DNA of 34,152 nt from Actinomycetota bacterium (GCA_005798285.1 SYKE01000050.1:1-34152), one strand, 5' to 3'; numbered from the stretch's first letter, positions 1 through 8,511 are shown. The notes: a model not told the origin generated them from the sequence alone. Numbers and translations are program-made.

Positions 1-26
1 CCACGCAGTTCCAGGTCCGGTTCTAG
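1..26 (+). CDS. 3' end of an outer-membrane beta-barrel-like protein (partial)
   Basis: Reading from base 3, the frame gives T-Q-F-Q-V-R-F followed by TAG at 24-26. Alternating polar and hydrophobic residues with a terminal Phe are the usual C-terminal signature of an outer-membrane beta-barrel recognised by the BAM machinery. The porin (ending T-Q-L-R-F) and the protein at 1954-4050 (ending L-G-I-R-F) in this window finish the same way. A tandem hairpin follows at 35-79, which fits a true gene end. Only seven residues are visible, so the family cannot be named. Confidence 0.5.
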
Positions 27-34
27 GATCTCTT

Positions 35-79
35 CCAACCCTACGGGTTGGGCAAAGGCCCCCGGGAAACCGGGGGCCT
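35..79 (+). terminator. Tandem hairpin terminator-like element
   Basis: Two adjacent perfect hairpins follow the stop codon at 24-26. CCAACCC/GGGTTGG with a TAC loop lies at 35-51. AGGCCCCCGG/CCGGGGGCCT with a GAAA tetraloop lies at 56-79. No T-tract follows, so this is not a textbook intrinsic terminator. Position and stability still suggest transcript termination or 3'-end protection of the upstream barrel gene. The second hairpin ends only six bases before the first possible ATG of the next gene. Confidence 0.6.
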
Positions 80-85
80 GCGTTC

Positions 86-1903
86 ATGTTCACCACAACT
101 CAACTGTCGGCAGTAGGCGGAGTGCATCCCTTGGCTCAGATGCGGCTTCTACCCGGTGCGATCCTGTTGTCTCTGGCTGTGACGCCCAGTTCTGCTCCCG
201 CAGATGAGCCGGCCTTGCCGACGACAGCCGAAGCGGCATCCGCTTCCGGCATCTCCTCTTTTAACTCTTCGGGCGCGCCCGTCCCGACCGCCGCTGAACT
301 CGGCATCCCGCGTTTGACCGCTCCTCGGCATCGGCTACTGGCTGCCGTGCTTGAGCAGCAGGCCGCTGCTGCGGAGCAGAGTCGCCAGCCGGCCGCCTCG
401 ATCCAGATCTCGTCCCTTGAGGTGACTGGAGATCTGATCGAGAGCAATGAGCAGAACGGCACCATCACTGTTACGGGAAACCCGATCGTCAAGCGTGGGC
501 AGGACGAACTTCGCTGTACGCGCCTGGTGATCAACCGAGACGCCCAGATCGCGACGGCCGAGGGTAATGTCACGATTATCCAGGGGGACCAACAGTTCAC
601 CGCCGCGCGAGCCACCTACAATTTTGCGACCCGCACCGGTGAAGCTGAGAATGTCAACGGAACGGTAGATCAGTACATCCTCCACGCGGAAAAGTTGATC
701 CTGAAACCCGGTCCCGCGTATGAAGCGATTGGGGCCCGGTTTACTCCCTGTGAGAAGGAGCATCCGCACCAGCAGAGCCATGCGCGGCTGCTTCAGATCA
801 CGCCGGGTCAGGAGCTTCTCGCTCGAGGGCTGGGCATTGACTTGCTCGGTGTTCGGCTGGCGACGATCCCCACGCTCCGCAAATCGCTCAAGCCGAATTC
901 CGGGAATGCCGACTCCAGATCTGCTTACCCTTCCGTCGGTGTGGACAGCCGCAACGGCCTGTTTTTGGAGAAACAGTTTGATCTACGGAGCCGGGCGCCC
1001 GTCTGGATCGATGGTTTCCTCCGGCTGAATATGCTCCGCGAGCCTTCGGCGGGGGTCGAGTTCGCGACGCCGGGGAGTACCCAGTGGGTCGCCTCCCTCT
1101 TCTATCGGGATCAGGCCGAGAACCAGCGGGGCCGCTTCATGCAGGTCAGCCGCCTGCCGCAGGTCGGCGTGGTTTGGGCGAACCGTCGAAGCGTGGCGCT
1201 CCCGGGACGCTTCCTCCCGCATCAGGTTTCGAATGTCCGTCGACCGGACTACCTGAAGTACAGCCGCCAGTGGTTCCTGGCCGCCGAGCTCACGGCAGGG
1301 TATTTCCAGCAGTATCGGGGGGATGACCTGCGGCGGGATGACGGCGAGTCGAAAAGTGGGGGTCGCGTGATGGCGCAGGCCCAGGCGCTGCTGCCCAATG
1401 TGCAACTCGTGAAGGGCATCGGCCTGAACGATCTCCGGATCATGGCGCGGCAGAGCTATTACGACTCCGGGCAGGCTCACTTCGTGCTCGGCACCGGTAT
1501 CGGCAAGGAGTTTCGTTCCGGAAACTGGCGGGTGGGCATCGATCGATTTGATCAGTTCAGCTCCGGCACAACTCCGTTCTTGTTCGACGATATCGAACTC
1601 AGGCGAGAGTGGCGCCCCCGATTGGAGTTCAAGTCCACGAACTTCAACTTTTCCTACTATGCTCGGCTGCGGCCGGATCGGGGTGGGGTCTTCGACCAGG
1701 TCTTCGAAGTTTCAAAGGTGTTTCACTGCATCGAGCCTCGCCTGCGCTACGGCGTGAGGCGACAGGAGATCGGGCTCGATATCCGGTTGCCCGGCCTGAC
1801 CGGCAACAGCCGGCGCCGGCCGAGCGAGCCCCGGATTGCGAACGATCTGGATGAGCCGAACGTGGACGCCAAAGCCACGCCAAAGCCGCCGAAGAATCCC
1901 TAG
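86..1903 (+). CDS. LptD/OstA-like outer-membrane LPS-assembly protein
   Basis: This is a predicted outer-membrane component for lipopolysaccharide or glycolipid export. Residues about 104-240 form an OstA/LptA-type beta-jellyroll: repeated strands such as L-E-V-T-G-D-L, I-T-V-T-G-N-P and A-T-A-E-G-N-V-T-I, then a short T-P-C-E segment. The remaining ~350 residues are rich in alternating strands and aromatics, as expected for a barrel. At 605 residues it is shorter than enterobacterial LptD (about 780), and it ends in a Pro/Lys-rich tail rather than in Phe. The start is uncertain. ATG 86 sits right behind a hairpin with no Shine-Dalgarno. TTG 131 has GGCGGAG eight bases upstream, and ATG 140 begins a clear signal peptide (M-R-L-L-P-G-A-I-L-L, Ala-rich cleavage before D-E-P). 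I list the longest frame but favour 131 or 140. Confidence 0.75.
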   Translation: MFTTTQLSAVGGVHPLAQMRLLPGAILLSLAVTPSSAPADEPALPTTAEAASASGISSFNSSGAPVPTAAELGIPRLTAPRHRLLAAVLEQQAAAAEQSRQPAASIQISSLEVTGDLIESNEQNGTITVTGNPIVKRGQDELRCTRLVINRDAQIATAEGNVTIIQGDQQFTAARATYNFATRTGEAENVNGTVDQYILHAEKLILKPGPAYEAIGARFTPCEKEHPHQQSHARLLQITPGQELLARGLGIDLLGVRLATIPTLRKSLKPNSGNADSRSAYPSVGVDSRNGLFLEKQFDLRSRAPVWIDGFLRLNMLREPSAGVEFATPGSTQWVASLFYRDQAENQRGRFMQVSRLPQVGVVWANRRSVALPGRFLPHQVSNVRRPDYLKYSRQWFLAAELTAGYFQQYRGDDLRRDDGESKSGGRVMAQAQALLPNVQLVKGIGLNDLRIMARQSYYDSGQAHFVLGTGIGKEFRSGNWRVGIDRFDQFSSGTTPFLFDDIELRREWRPRLEFKSTNFNFSYYARLRPDRGGVFDQVFEVSKVFHCIEPRLRYGVRRQEIGLDIRLPGLTGNSRRRPSEPRIANDLDEPNVDAKATPKPPKNP

Positions 1904-1953
1904 GAACCCGAACGCTATCGGTGGTGTCGTTGACCGGAGGAGGTGCGTGACGG

Positions 1954-4050
1954 ATGGTTCCGATCCCCCTGCTAGTCGCCGCGCTCACTGCGTCTTCAAC
2001 TGTTTCTCGGCATCAGCCTCGCCCGCCCCTGCTCCGGGAGTTTCGACCGGTTCAGGAGGCTGCGGTCTTTCAAGTCTCGACTGCGGGGGTTCGCTTCGGC
2101 AGCGAGGCTGTGGTGCTGGATGGCCTCGTCCTGAAAGCCGGCAGGGATTACACCGTGGACTGGGAGCGGGGAGTGCTTCGCCTCGCCGTGCCCGCCCCCT
2201 CGGGAAGCGTGCTGCAGGTGATGTATGCGGCCGCGGAGTTGCCCCGCTTCGGTGAGCTGCCTCCACCGCCCAGTGGAACGGGGCATCGACCACTCCACTG
2301 GATGTCCGTTGGCGGTCAGGTGGCGCGAGGTCTCGGCGCCAGGGTCCTCGGCCTGAACGGTGAGGTTGACAGCCTCGAACTTCAGCTCCGGAGCGGCGTC
2401 AAGCGGTCGGATTTTTCCGAGGAGACCAGCGAGGGCCCGGGCCGCAGCACGGTCGCTTACAATCGCGTCGATCCGCTGGATCCGCGTACGGCGGCATCCG
2501 GCCGCGAGGAGTTCGCGTCGTCGGTCGAGTTCAAACCAAACCCCACGACCCGTCTCGCGCTCGACAACAGCTTCACCCGGGAAGGGCCGCTCAGCGACGA
2601 CTACGTGGAGCGTGAGCGCCGTCGAGTGTCGTATCAACAGGGCTGGGGCAGAACGCTCGCCACCCTGCTCTGGGATGAGCGCCGAAGCCTCGGGGGGGCC
2701 GTGGCGGAAGATCGGAGCGCGCTCTCCATCGGCCTCACCCACCCGTATGCCCGTGGCGGGACCGCGACCGCGCTCCTTCAGCGCGAGTCGTCCCCCTTCT
2801 TTGGCGGCGAGTCCCGAGCACAACTCAACGTTCGGCAGCAGTTGGGATCCGTTTTCGAGACCCAGGCCGGCCTCACAGTAGAGAACTCCGATCTGGACGG
2901 CGCACTCCTGGAGGCCGGTGCATCCCTGTTCGCCCGCCCAAGCGACCGGGCCGATTTGCGCTTCACCTACAATGCAGTGGACTCCGACCGATACGGCATT
3001 TTCCATCGCTTCAAAGCCGCGTCCGAACTGCAGGTTGGTTCAGCAACGCAGCTCAGTGGAGAGTGGGTTTATCGGACTTCCGATCGGGGCGAGCGGCTCA
3101 TGCGCTACGATCTCGGCCTGGCATCGCAGGTGGCTCGCGGCACGCGGGTGGAGACCAACTTCAATCAGGCGATTCGCGCCTCTGGAGATCGGGATTACAG
3201 CGGTGGCTTTCGGGTTGAAGCCGATCCCTCCTCGGTGGTCAAGCTTCGATTGGGGTTAGACCTCAATCGACGGCTCGAAGATGGCCTGTCCCTGGATCGT
3301 GGGCAGGGGGCCAACTGGAGTCTGGCGCTTGGCGGCAAGCGCTATGCCCGAATCGATGGTTACCACGGGCGATTCGCCTCCTATGGGGAGTCCAACTTTC
3401 AGGACTCCCTCTATCGTCTGGAAGTGAAGCCGCACACGCTCTTCGCGTTCAACGGAAGTCTGCGACAGGTGGACGGCATCGATACGCAGCGCTCGCTGCT
3501 CGGCGCCGGCGCCTCCGTCAATCCGGTTCGGGGCGTGGAGTTCCTTGCCGCCTACCGTCAGCCACAGCTTCCTTCGGGAGGCTTACTCCCGGAGGGTGGC
3601 AAGGAAGTACAGTTGAAGCTCAGTCCCCTCGCGGGCCTGAAGGTGTTCGGCGGCTACAACCTTCGCCCCGAGGATCGACAGGGTCTCCTGCTCGACGAGC
3701 GGCACCGAACAGTGGGACTGGAGACCCGTCTCGGCAGTCTGGCCCTCAGCGGATCCCGAACGCGTCTGGATCGGATCCCGACGCAGGGCCAGGAGCAGCG
3801 GACCGATGTGACGGCGACACTGGCGGTAGGTAGGGGAACCCAGCTCTTCGGAGGGTTGAGGCTTCGAGAAGCGATTCTGGGAGAGCGGCTGTTCGGTCAG
3901 AGTTACCGGTTCGGAATCAATCAGGGGTTGGGTTCCTCTTTCTTCCTGATGCTGGAGGGGCAGGTCGGCTGGCTCACGGACGGCGCGGGCGCTCGTACGG
4001 TCGACCCCGACGACACACGCGCCCAGGCGCGGCTCGGGATTCGGTTTTGA
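1954..4050 (+). CDS. Predicted outer-membrane beta-barrel protein with N-terminal SprA-like strand motif
   Basis: I do not recognise a named family. The protein has 698 residues. A short hydrophobic N-terminus (residues 1-15) may be a signal peptide, although it lacks the usual basic n-region. Residues 35-95 form a small beta-rich module with the motif D-Y-T-V-D-W-E-R-G-V-L-R-L (65-77) followed by V-L-Q-V-M-Y. The remainder, from about residue 110, consists of repeating amphipathic strands rich in Arg, Gly, Leu and aromatics and ends A-R-L-G-I-R-F, typical of a barrel inserted by BAM. GGAGGAGG at 1936-1943 lies ten bases before ATG 1954, supporting this start, and an in-frame TGA at 1948-1950 prevents a longer reading. 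It follows the LptD-like gene by 50 bases and is probably co-transcribed with it. Function unknown. Confidence 0.7.
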   Translation: MVPIPLLVAALTASSTVSRHQPRPPLLREFRPVQEAAVFQVSTAGVRFGSEAVVLDGLVLKAGRDYTVDWERGVLRLAVPAPSGSVLQVMYAAAELPRFGELPPPPSGTGHRPLHWMSVGGQVARGLGARVLGLNGEVDSLELQLRSGVKRSDFSEETSEGPGRSTVAYNRVDPLDPRTAASGREEFASSVEFKPNPTTRLALDNSFTREGPLSDDYVERERRRVSYQQGWGRTLATLLWDERRSLGGAVAEDRSALSIGLTHPYARGGTATALLQRESSPFFGGESRAQLNVRQQLGSVFETQAGLTVENSDLDGALLEAGASLFARPSDRADLRFTYNAVDSDRYGIFHRFKAASELQVGSATQLSGEWVYRTSDRGERLMRYDLGLASQVARGTRVETNFNQAIRASGDRDYSGGFRVEADPSSVVKLRLGLDLNRRLEDGLSLDRGQGANWSLALGGKRYARIDGYHGRFASYGESNFQDSLYRLEVKPHTLFAFNGSLRQVDGIDTQRSLLGAGASVNPVRGVEFLAAYRQPQLPSGGLLPEGGKEVQLKLSPLAGLKVFGGYNLRPEDRQGLLLDERHRTVGLETRLGSLALSGSRTRLDRIPTQGQEQRTDVTATLAVGRGTQLFGGLRLREAILGERLFGQSYRFGINQGLGSSFFLMLEGQVGWLTDGAGARTVDPDDTRAQARLGIRF

Positions 4051-4077
4051 TCCGGGCGGTTCTCCCGATAAGCGTAC

Positions 4078-5598
4078 GTGGTGGGCTCTTCGACTAAGCG
4101 CGTCCCGAGGCCGCCAGTGTCAGAGAACAGCCACGACCGGGTCGCGATCCTGATTGCGGCTGTCGGCGCGCTGCTTGGATTGGCGGCATTCGTGCCCATC
4201 GTTGACGGCTACTTTGCCAGCGACGATTGGCTACTGCTCTATTACTACGGGCGGGTTCCGGTCTGGGATCTGTCGCGACACTTCTCGACCGACGTCATCT
4301 GGTTCTTTCGACCGCTCCAGGCGCTCCAATTCAGCGCTCTATTCCAACTGTTTGGCTTCGATCCCGTCCCCTACAATCTCGCGCTCTTTCTCGGGCATGC
4401 CGTCGTCTGCATCCTGCTGTTCGAGTTGACGCGGACCGTGAGCCGGGATTGTCGCCTGGCCGCGGTGAGTGTCTGGGTCTTTTCCTTCCAGTGGGCCTGG
4501 GTCGACATCCTGCTCTGGAAGTCGAACACCAACACCCTGCAGTGGGCCGGTTTCTCGCTCATGGCGTGCCTGGGTCTCGCCAGAGATCTGCGCTCCCCGA
4601 GCCGGCTGTGGCGATGGGTCACCTGGCTCGCGGCGGGTGTGGCCTGCCTTTCGAAGGAGATGGCCGTCAACATGCCGTTCCTCTTCGGCGCGGTGTGGTG
4701 CGGCGTTCGACTCCCGGAGGTGCGTCGGGAGCAGATCCAGGAGCACCTGCGGGAAGCCGCTCGCAGGGTGGCGCCCGCCATCGGACTCTCGGTTGCCTAC
4801 GGAATCTTCCATCTGGGTGTGGTTCGGGATGTCTACGATGTGGTTCCCAAGGACTACTCCCTCTCCCCCGCGGCGGAGTGGCCGGCGCACCTGGGCAAAG
4901 TCTTTCAGCACCTGTTCTTTCCCTTTGACGACATCCCGGCGGTGCAAGGCACTCCTGGGGCTGGTTTCGCGCTGGGTTTGCTCCAGGCACTGCCTCTCGT
5001 GCTTTGCCTTGTTGCGGTCCGGACTCGCTCCCCTCTCCTCGTGATGGGGACGCTCTGGATTTGTGCGTCGGTCCTTCCGGCACTCCTGCTTCGGAGTTTC
5101 CACGTCAGCCGCTTCTACTACGTCCCCGCGATGGGCGCGGCCTGGGTCCTCTCGGCGGCCTGGGAGTCGATGCGGCGAGTTGCGGCGACCTCCGGCCGGG
5201 AGCGCTGGTGGGGAGTGGCAGGTGCAGCCTGTCTGGTGGTCTGGGGTGTGGCCAACGGGGTGGTGCGCCAGAGCGTCGTTGCGGCGGAGCGTCCCGGCTC
5301 CGACACCGCTCGATCGGCGTTTGGCGCACTTGCGGCATCGCGGGCGTCCCTTCCCGCGGCCCCCCTGATCGTGCTCACAAACGCTCCGCCCGGCTTCTTT
5401 GCCTCGGGCATCGGCATTCGCGAGATGGTCCGCCTGGCCCTCGGAAGCGATGCGGCGGAAGGGGTGCTTCAGGGTCAGGCCGTGCCCGAAGTTCGCCTAG
5501 CTGGCCTGCGCTCCATCCCCGACGTGTTCGTGCTGAACCTGGCAGATCGGCCACCGTCGCTGCGGCGCGTGGCGGCCCCAACCCGTGCAGGCAAGTGA
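4078..5598 (+). CDS. Polytopic GT-C-type glycosyltransferase-like membrane protein
   Basis: This is a 506-residue integral membrane protein with roughly nine to eleven hydrophobic segments (for example 22-42, 95-115, 120-138, 175-198). After the first membrane span comes F-A-S-D-D-W (about residues 46-51). An acidic pair at this place in the first periplasmic loop is typical of GT-C enzymes such as the PMT/ArnT (GT39-like) families, which transfer sugars from polyprenyl-phosphate donors. The next loop, F-F-R-P-L-Q, also resembles this group. The acceptor cannot be inferred; the neighbouring LptD-like gene makes a surface glycan plausible. GTG 4078 is the longest start. GTG 4117, with GAGG six bases upstream, is an alternative that leaves all membrane spans intact. 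The gene begins 27 bases after the barrel gene, in the same direction. Confidence 0.6.
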   Translation: MVGSSTKRVPRPPVSENSHDRVAILIAAVGALLGLAAFVPIVDGYFASDDWLLLYYYGRVPVWDLSRHFSTDVIWFFRPLQALQFSALFQLFGFDPVPYNLALFLGHAVVCILLFELTRTVSRDCRLAAVSVWVFSFQWAWVDILLWKSNTNTLQWAGFSLMACLGLARDLRSPSRLWRWVTWLAAGVACLSKEMAVNMPFLFGAVWCGVRLPEVRREQIQEHLREAARRVAPAIGLSVAYGIFHLGVVRDVYDVVPKDYSLSPAAEWPAHLGKVFQHLFFPFDDIPAVQGTPGAGFALGLLQALPLVLCLVAVRTRSPLLVMGTLWICASVLPALLLRSFHVSRFYYVPAMGAAWVLSAAWESMRRVAATSGRERWWGVAGAACLVVWGVANGVVRQSVVAAERPGSDTARSAFGALAASRASLPAAPLIVLTNAPPGFFASGIGIREMVRLALGSDAAEGVLQGQAVPEVRLAGLRSIPDVFVLNLADRPPSLRRVAAPTRAGK

Positions 5599-5686
5599 TC
5601 CGTTCATCCTGCAGTCCGGGGACTCTGCGGGGATCTTGGGCGGCCGCCACCGGGGGCGACCCGATGAGCCGACCCCGATCGATTTG

Positions 5687-6862
5687 TCAAAACCTGAGTT
5701 GAGTCTCGATGCCCCACGTATTGTCGAACCGAGTGCCCTCCGCGCGAAGAAAGTCGTATTGGGTTGTGAGCCGGAAGGATGGCGTGATGTCTCGGTACCA
5801 GCCCAGGCTCACTCGACGCCAGAAGTCGGCGGAGCGATGGGTGTTGGGATCGAAAACATCTCCACGGATGAAGAAGTTTCCGGTCCGGCCGGTGCTGTAG
5901 AGAAACTGAACGAGCCCACCGTGGAACTCCCCGCCGAAGAGCTCTCCGAAGAGGTACTCGAATTGGGTGTGAAACCGGTGGGAGCTGAAACGATGCTCCA
6001 CCCCGACGGCGCGCTTCTCCGGATTCGCCTGGTGCGTCCCGAACGCGTCGGCCGTGGAGGAGCCCACGTAGAATGAAGCGCCCAGCTCGTGGTGTCCCAC
6101 CGGGAAGACCACATTCCCTGCCAGGCTCTTATCCTGATTGCGGTCGGATCGATTGATCCCTTCTCCGTTGAGAACTCCCAGCGTGAACCGCGGCTGCCTG
6201 GGGTTGTTGCCCGGGTTGGCAATGTGGTTATTCCAGCCGTACACCACTCCGATGTCGCGCTCGTTGGGAAACAGGATGGAGTAAACGCGAGCCCGCTCCA
6301 GTGCGGCGCGATCTCGCGAACTCTCCGAGCCCACCTGATACCCGAACGGCACGCGCTGTTGGCCCACGCGAACCACCCGATTGTGATCCAGATACTGGAA
6401 GTAGAACTCTCGCAGGTCCACCGGCGCAGCGGCGTCCGTGCGAGTGCCGGCATTCACCTCCAGGGAGAGAAGCCACTTCTCCTGGGGGGCGAAGTTCAGG
6501 CGGGCTCTCAGTCGAGAGAGTTGGAAGTCGGGCCCCGCCGCTCGCTCGTCGCCGCGGGAGTTGGCATAGTTGGTGAAGCGAGACTCAATGTATCCCTGTG
6601 CCTGAAAGGCGCTCTGCGTGGGCGGTAGGAGCGGCTTCCTGGCTTTCTTCGCATCTCGGGCCGGCGCGGCGGCCGCGCGATCTGATTCTGCTTTCTTGCG
6701 CGTCTCGTCCGCTCGCCGGGACGCCTCCAACGCGCGTTCCAGGGCTTCCAGTCGGGTTCTCAGCTCCTTGACTTCCTGCTCCAACCGCGCGTCATCCGCT
6801 GTCGCGGGTGCTAGAGTCCCCAGGGTCATCAGCGACACCAGGGCGAGGGCACATAAGCGCAT
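5687..6862 (-). CDS. Phosphate-selective porin (OprO/OprP family)-like outer-membrane protein
   Basis: Residues 1-22 are a signal peptide (M-R-L-C-A-L-A-L-V to A-T-A, then D-D). Residues 24-62 form a Glu/Arg/Leu heptad coiled coil, as in many trimeric porins. The rest is a 16-strand-like barrel with the family's recognisable elements: Q-G-Y-I-E-S-R-F-T-N-Y, the L-R-E-F-Y-F-Q-Y-L strand, V-R-V-G-Q-Q-R-V-P-F-G-Y and the loop E-R-A-R-V-Y. It ends I-E-T-Q-L-R-F, a barrel signature. The length of 391 residues is normal for Porin_O_P. AAGGAA lies six bases before ATG 6862. The name reflects the founding members; actual selectivity (phosphate, pyrophosphate or general anion) cannot be read from the sequence. 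It is transcribed separately from the TonB operon, behind a leader with a strong inverted repeat. Confidence 0.85.
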   Translation of the reverse strand: MRLCALALVSLMTLGTLAPATADDARLEQEVKELRTRLEALERALEASRRADETRKKAESDRAAAAPARDAKKARKPLLPPTQSAFQAQGYIESRFTNYANSRGDERAAGPDFQLSRLRARLNFAPQEKWLLSLEVNAGTRTDAAAPVDLREFYFQYLDHNRVVRVGQQRVPFGYQVGSESSRDRAALERARVYSILFPNERDIGVVYGWNNHIANPGNNPRQPRFTLGVLNGEGINRSDRNQDKSLAGNVVFPVGHHELGASFYVGSSTADAFGTHQANPEKRAVGVEHRFSSHRFHTQFEYLFGELFGGEFHGGLVQFLYSTGRTGNFFIRGDVFDPNTHRSADFWRRVSLGWYRDITPSFRLTTQYDFLRAEGTRFDNTWGIETQLRF

Positions 6863-6874
6863 CCGGGGTTCCTT

Positions 6875-6906
6875 CAGTTCGGTTCAAAACGTTGAACCGA
6901 ACTGAG
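6875..6906 (-). promoter_or_regulatory. 14-bp perfect inverted repeat in the porin leader
   Basis: TCAGTTCGGTTCAA (6875-6888) and TTGAACCGAACTGA (6893-6906) are exact reverse complements separated by four bases. On the porin strand this reads as a 14-bp stem with a CGTT loop whose 3' arm runs directly into the Shine-Dalgarno AGGAA, thirteen bases from the ATG. It may be a repressor operator or an RNA hairpin affecting initiation. It is not followed by a T-tract, so an intrinsic terminator is unlikely. Confidence 0.7.
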
Positions 6907-6951
6907 AGCTTAAAGGCTTCCGGCTGAAAAAGAGCTTAAATGAGTCTAAAG
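6907..6951 (-). promoter_or_regulatory. Repeated TTTAAGCTC-type elements upstream of the porin
   Basis: On the + strand GAGCTTAAA occurs at 6907-6915 and 6933-6941, and a variant, GAGTCTAAA, at 6943-6951. Read toward the porin these are TTTAGACTC, TTTAAGCTC and TTTAAGCTC. Direct repeats just upstream of a porin leader could be activator sites. Spacings of 10 and 26 bases do not match the standard Pho box, so no regulator is named. The remaining bases up to 7126 show nothing further that I can support. Confidence 0.3.
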
Positions 6952-7126
6952 CGACCGGACCGTGGGTGGAGTTCTCTTTCGAACAGGCTGATAGTCCCCT
7001 TGGAGCAGATCTCGCAAGCACCGCAAGTCGGAGAGTGTAGAGCTCCCTGTCACCGAACTTCACTCTAACTGGTGGATTTGGTGCCGGAAGGGAGCTTGCC
7101 GGCAGTGAGAGGCCCCAATCTGGCCC

Positions 7127-8038
7127 CTACTTAACTTCGAACTCGAATTTGAAGAGTTGAGTGCTCTTCACCGGCTCCCCGTCGCGAAGTGCGGGTTTCC
7201 ACTTCCACCGCTGCAGCGCTTCGAGGACGCGGCGATCGATCTCCGGGTTGCCGGAGGAGGTCCTCAAAATAGGAGTCGCCGTCCCGTCGGGCTCGATCTC
7301 TACTTTGACCCGCACGAAGCTCTTGAACTCTTCCTTGCGGAGAGCGTTTGGAATGGTCGGCTGTGTCGTGCTCAGGGGTTCCGCCTCCCGTGAAGGCCCC
7401 CGTGGCTTGGGTTCGGGCTTGGGCTCGGGTTTAGGTTCGGGTTTAGGTTCGGGCCTGGGCTCGGGTTTGGGTTCGGGCTTGGGCTCAGGTTTGGGTTCCG
7501 GCTTGGGCTCAGGCTTCGGTGGCGGCGGAGGTGGGGGAGGCGCCGTCTTGGGAGGATCTGGCGGATTGACCTTCGCGTTGCCCGGCGCCTGCGCCGCCAG
7601 CGCCTTGCCCGGTTCCGCGTTGCCGCCGGGCAGCGCCGTGAAGTCTTTTGGTTGGGTGGGAGTGGTGGGAGCGGGCGGCGCGGTGAGCACCTTGTTGTGG
7701 GCGCCTGGAGGGGTGGCCGGTGCTGGAGGTGTCCTGGGGATAGGAACCGGCTTTGGCTTCTCCGTTCGTCGATCCACCTGTTTCCGGACTTCCGCTAACC
7801 GCTTTTCAACCTGCCGTGGCTCGATCTTCTGTTCGACTCGCCTGCCATTGACATCCGTCACCAGACGCGTGATCTCCACGGGCGGATGAGTCAGGTGCGC
7901 GGGGTGGGACGCCACTCTGGCCATGGCCGACCAGATGCCCGCGTTGATGACGATGGAGCCCAGGAACGCCCATTTCATCCGCGAGCCCGTGGCCTCTCGG
8001 AAGATTGAAGTCTGCGGTTTGGGACGGGATGCCTGCAT
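7127..8038 (-). CDS. tonB: Energy-transducing TonB protein
   Basis: TonB links the ExbB-ExbD proton channel to outer-membrane receptors. Residues 22-40 form a single membrane anchor (M-K-W-A-F-L-G-S-I-V...). A basic/proline-rich periplasmic spacer follows, including a Lys-Pro-Glu-Pro tandem repeat of about 40 residues. The last ~75 residues are a TonB C-terminal domain: F-V-R-V-K-V-E-I-E-P-D-G, then V-L-E-A-L-Q-R-W-K-W-K-P-A and a final F-K-F-E-F-E-V-K strand. The length of 303 residues is ordinary for a long-spacer TonB. It is the last gene of a receptor-exbB-exbD-tonB operon, 37 bases after exbD. ATG 8038 has little Shine-Dalgarno. ATG 7978 (residue 21), immediately before the membrane segment, is an alternative start. 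Confidence 0.92.
   Translation of the reverse strand: MQASRPKPQTSIFREATGSRMKWAFLGSIVINAGIWSAMARVASHPAHLTHPPVEITRLVTDVNGRRVEQKIEPRQVEKRLAEVRKQVDRRTEKPKPVPIPRTPPAPATPPGAHNKVLTAPPAPTTPTQPKDFTALPGGNAEPGKALAAQAPGNAKVNPPDPPKTAPPPPPPPPKPEPKPEPKPEPKPEPKPEPRPEPKPEPKPEPKPEPKPRGPSREAEPLSTTQPTIPNALRKEEFKSFVRVKVEIEPDGTATPILRTSSGNPEIDRRVLEALQRWKWKPALRDGEPVKSTQLFKFEFEVK
7404..7515. repeat. tonB: Short tandem repeat encoding the Pro-Glu-Pro-Lys spacer of TonB
   Basis: About 110 bases of imperfect 6- and 12-base units (GGGCTTGGGCTC, GGGTTTAGGTTC and similar on the + strand) encode alternating Lys-Pro and Glu-Pro pairs in the TonB periplasmic spacer. Adjacent units such as GGTTTAGGTTCG are identical, which suggests recent slippage. 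Such repeats set spacer length and are prone to expansion or contraction without frameshift. Confidence 0.85.
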
Positions 8039-8075
8039 GGCGTGTTATCCGGGCGTGAGGCTCAAGGTTCCTGGG

Positions 8076-8507
8076 CTAGTGGTCCGTGTCATGTTCCGGC
8101 GCAGTTGCGATGGCGAACCGCGTGACTCCGATGCTTCTCGCATCGTCGATGCACCGGACCACCAATCCGTGCGGGACGCTTGCGTCCGCATTGATGATGA
8201 TGGATGTTTGGGCAAGATCGACTGAGGGTCCCCCTGCCTTTTCGAGCAGGGCGGATGCCAGATCCTTCAGCATGATCTCTTGCTTGTTGACGTAAATGTG
8301 CCGGTGGGAGTCGATCGTCAGAGTTAACTCCGCCGGTCCTTGCTTGGGCGCCGTGCTGGATTTGGGGAGGTTGACCGGCATGCCGTTCAGCCGCGTGAGC
8401 GCAAGCGAGGAGAGCATGAAGAACACGAGCAGAAAGAACATTGTGTCGATCATCGGAATGATCTCGATCTTCGTCCGCTTCAGTTCCGCCCGGCGTCGAA
8501 ACTCCAT
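8076..8507 (-). CDS. exbD: ExbD/TolR-type proton channel subunit
   Basis: This 143-residue protein has a basic cytoplasmic start, one membrane helix (about 15-38) and a periplasmic C-terminal domain, the standard ExbD layout and length. The helix carries the conserved proton-path aspartate in I-P-M-I-D-T-M-F-F-L-L-V-F-F-M (Asp21). The periplasmic part has the usual V-N-L-P-K-S and I-Y-V-N-K-Q-E-I strands. It follows exbB by four bases and precedes tonB, so it almost certainly works with them rather than in a Tol-Pal system. The Shine-Dalgarno TAGGA overlaps the exbB stop codon, suggesting coupled translation. Confidence 0.93.
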   Translation of the reverse strand: MEFRRRAELKRTKIEIIPMIDTMFFLLVFFMLSSLALTRLNGMPVNLPKSSTAPKQGPAELTLTIDSHRHIYVNKQEIMLKDLASALLEKAGGPSVDLAQTSIIINADASVPHGLVVRCIDDARSIGVTRFAIATAPEHDTDH

Positions 8508-8511
8508 GGTC

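Noticed and set aside
5599-5686. Terminator between the convergent glycosyltransferase-like and porin genes
   Set aside because: Only a five-base CGGGG/CCCCG pairing was found, which is too weak in such GC-rich sequence to support a call.
7404-7515. Short repeats as a possible CRISPR array
   Set aside because: Units are 6-12 bases with no spacers and lie in a coding frame; this is a coding tandem repeat.
7161-7889. Gly-Leu-Gly-Ser repeat protein on the + strand
   Set aside because: It is the complement of the TonB Lys-Pro-Glu-Pro repeat, and the TonB reading explains the region fully.
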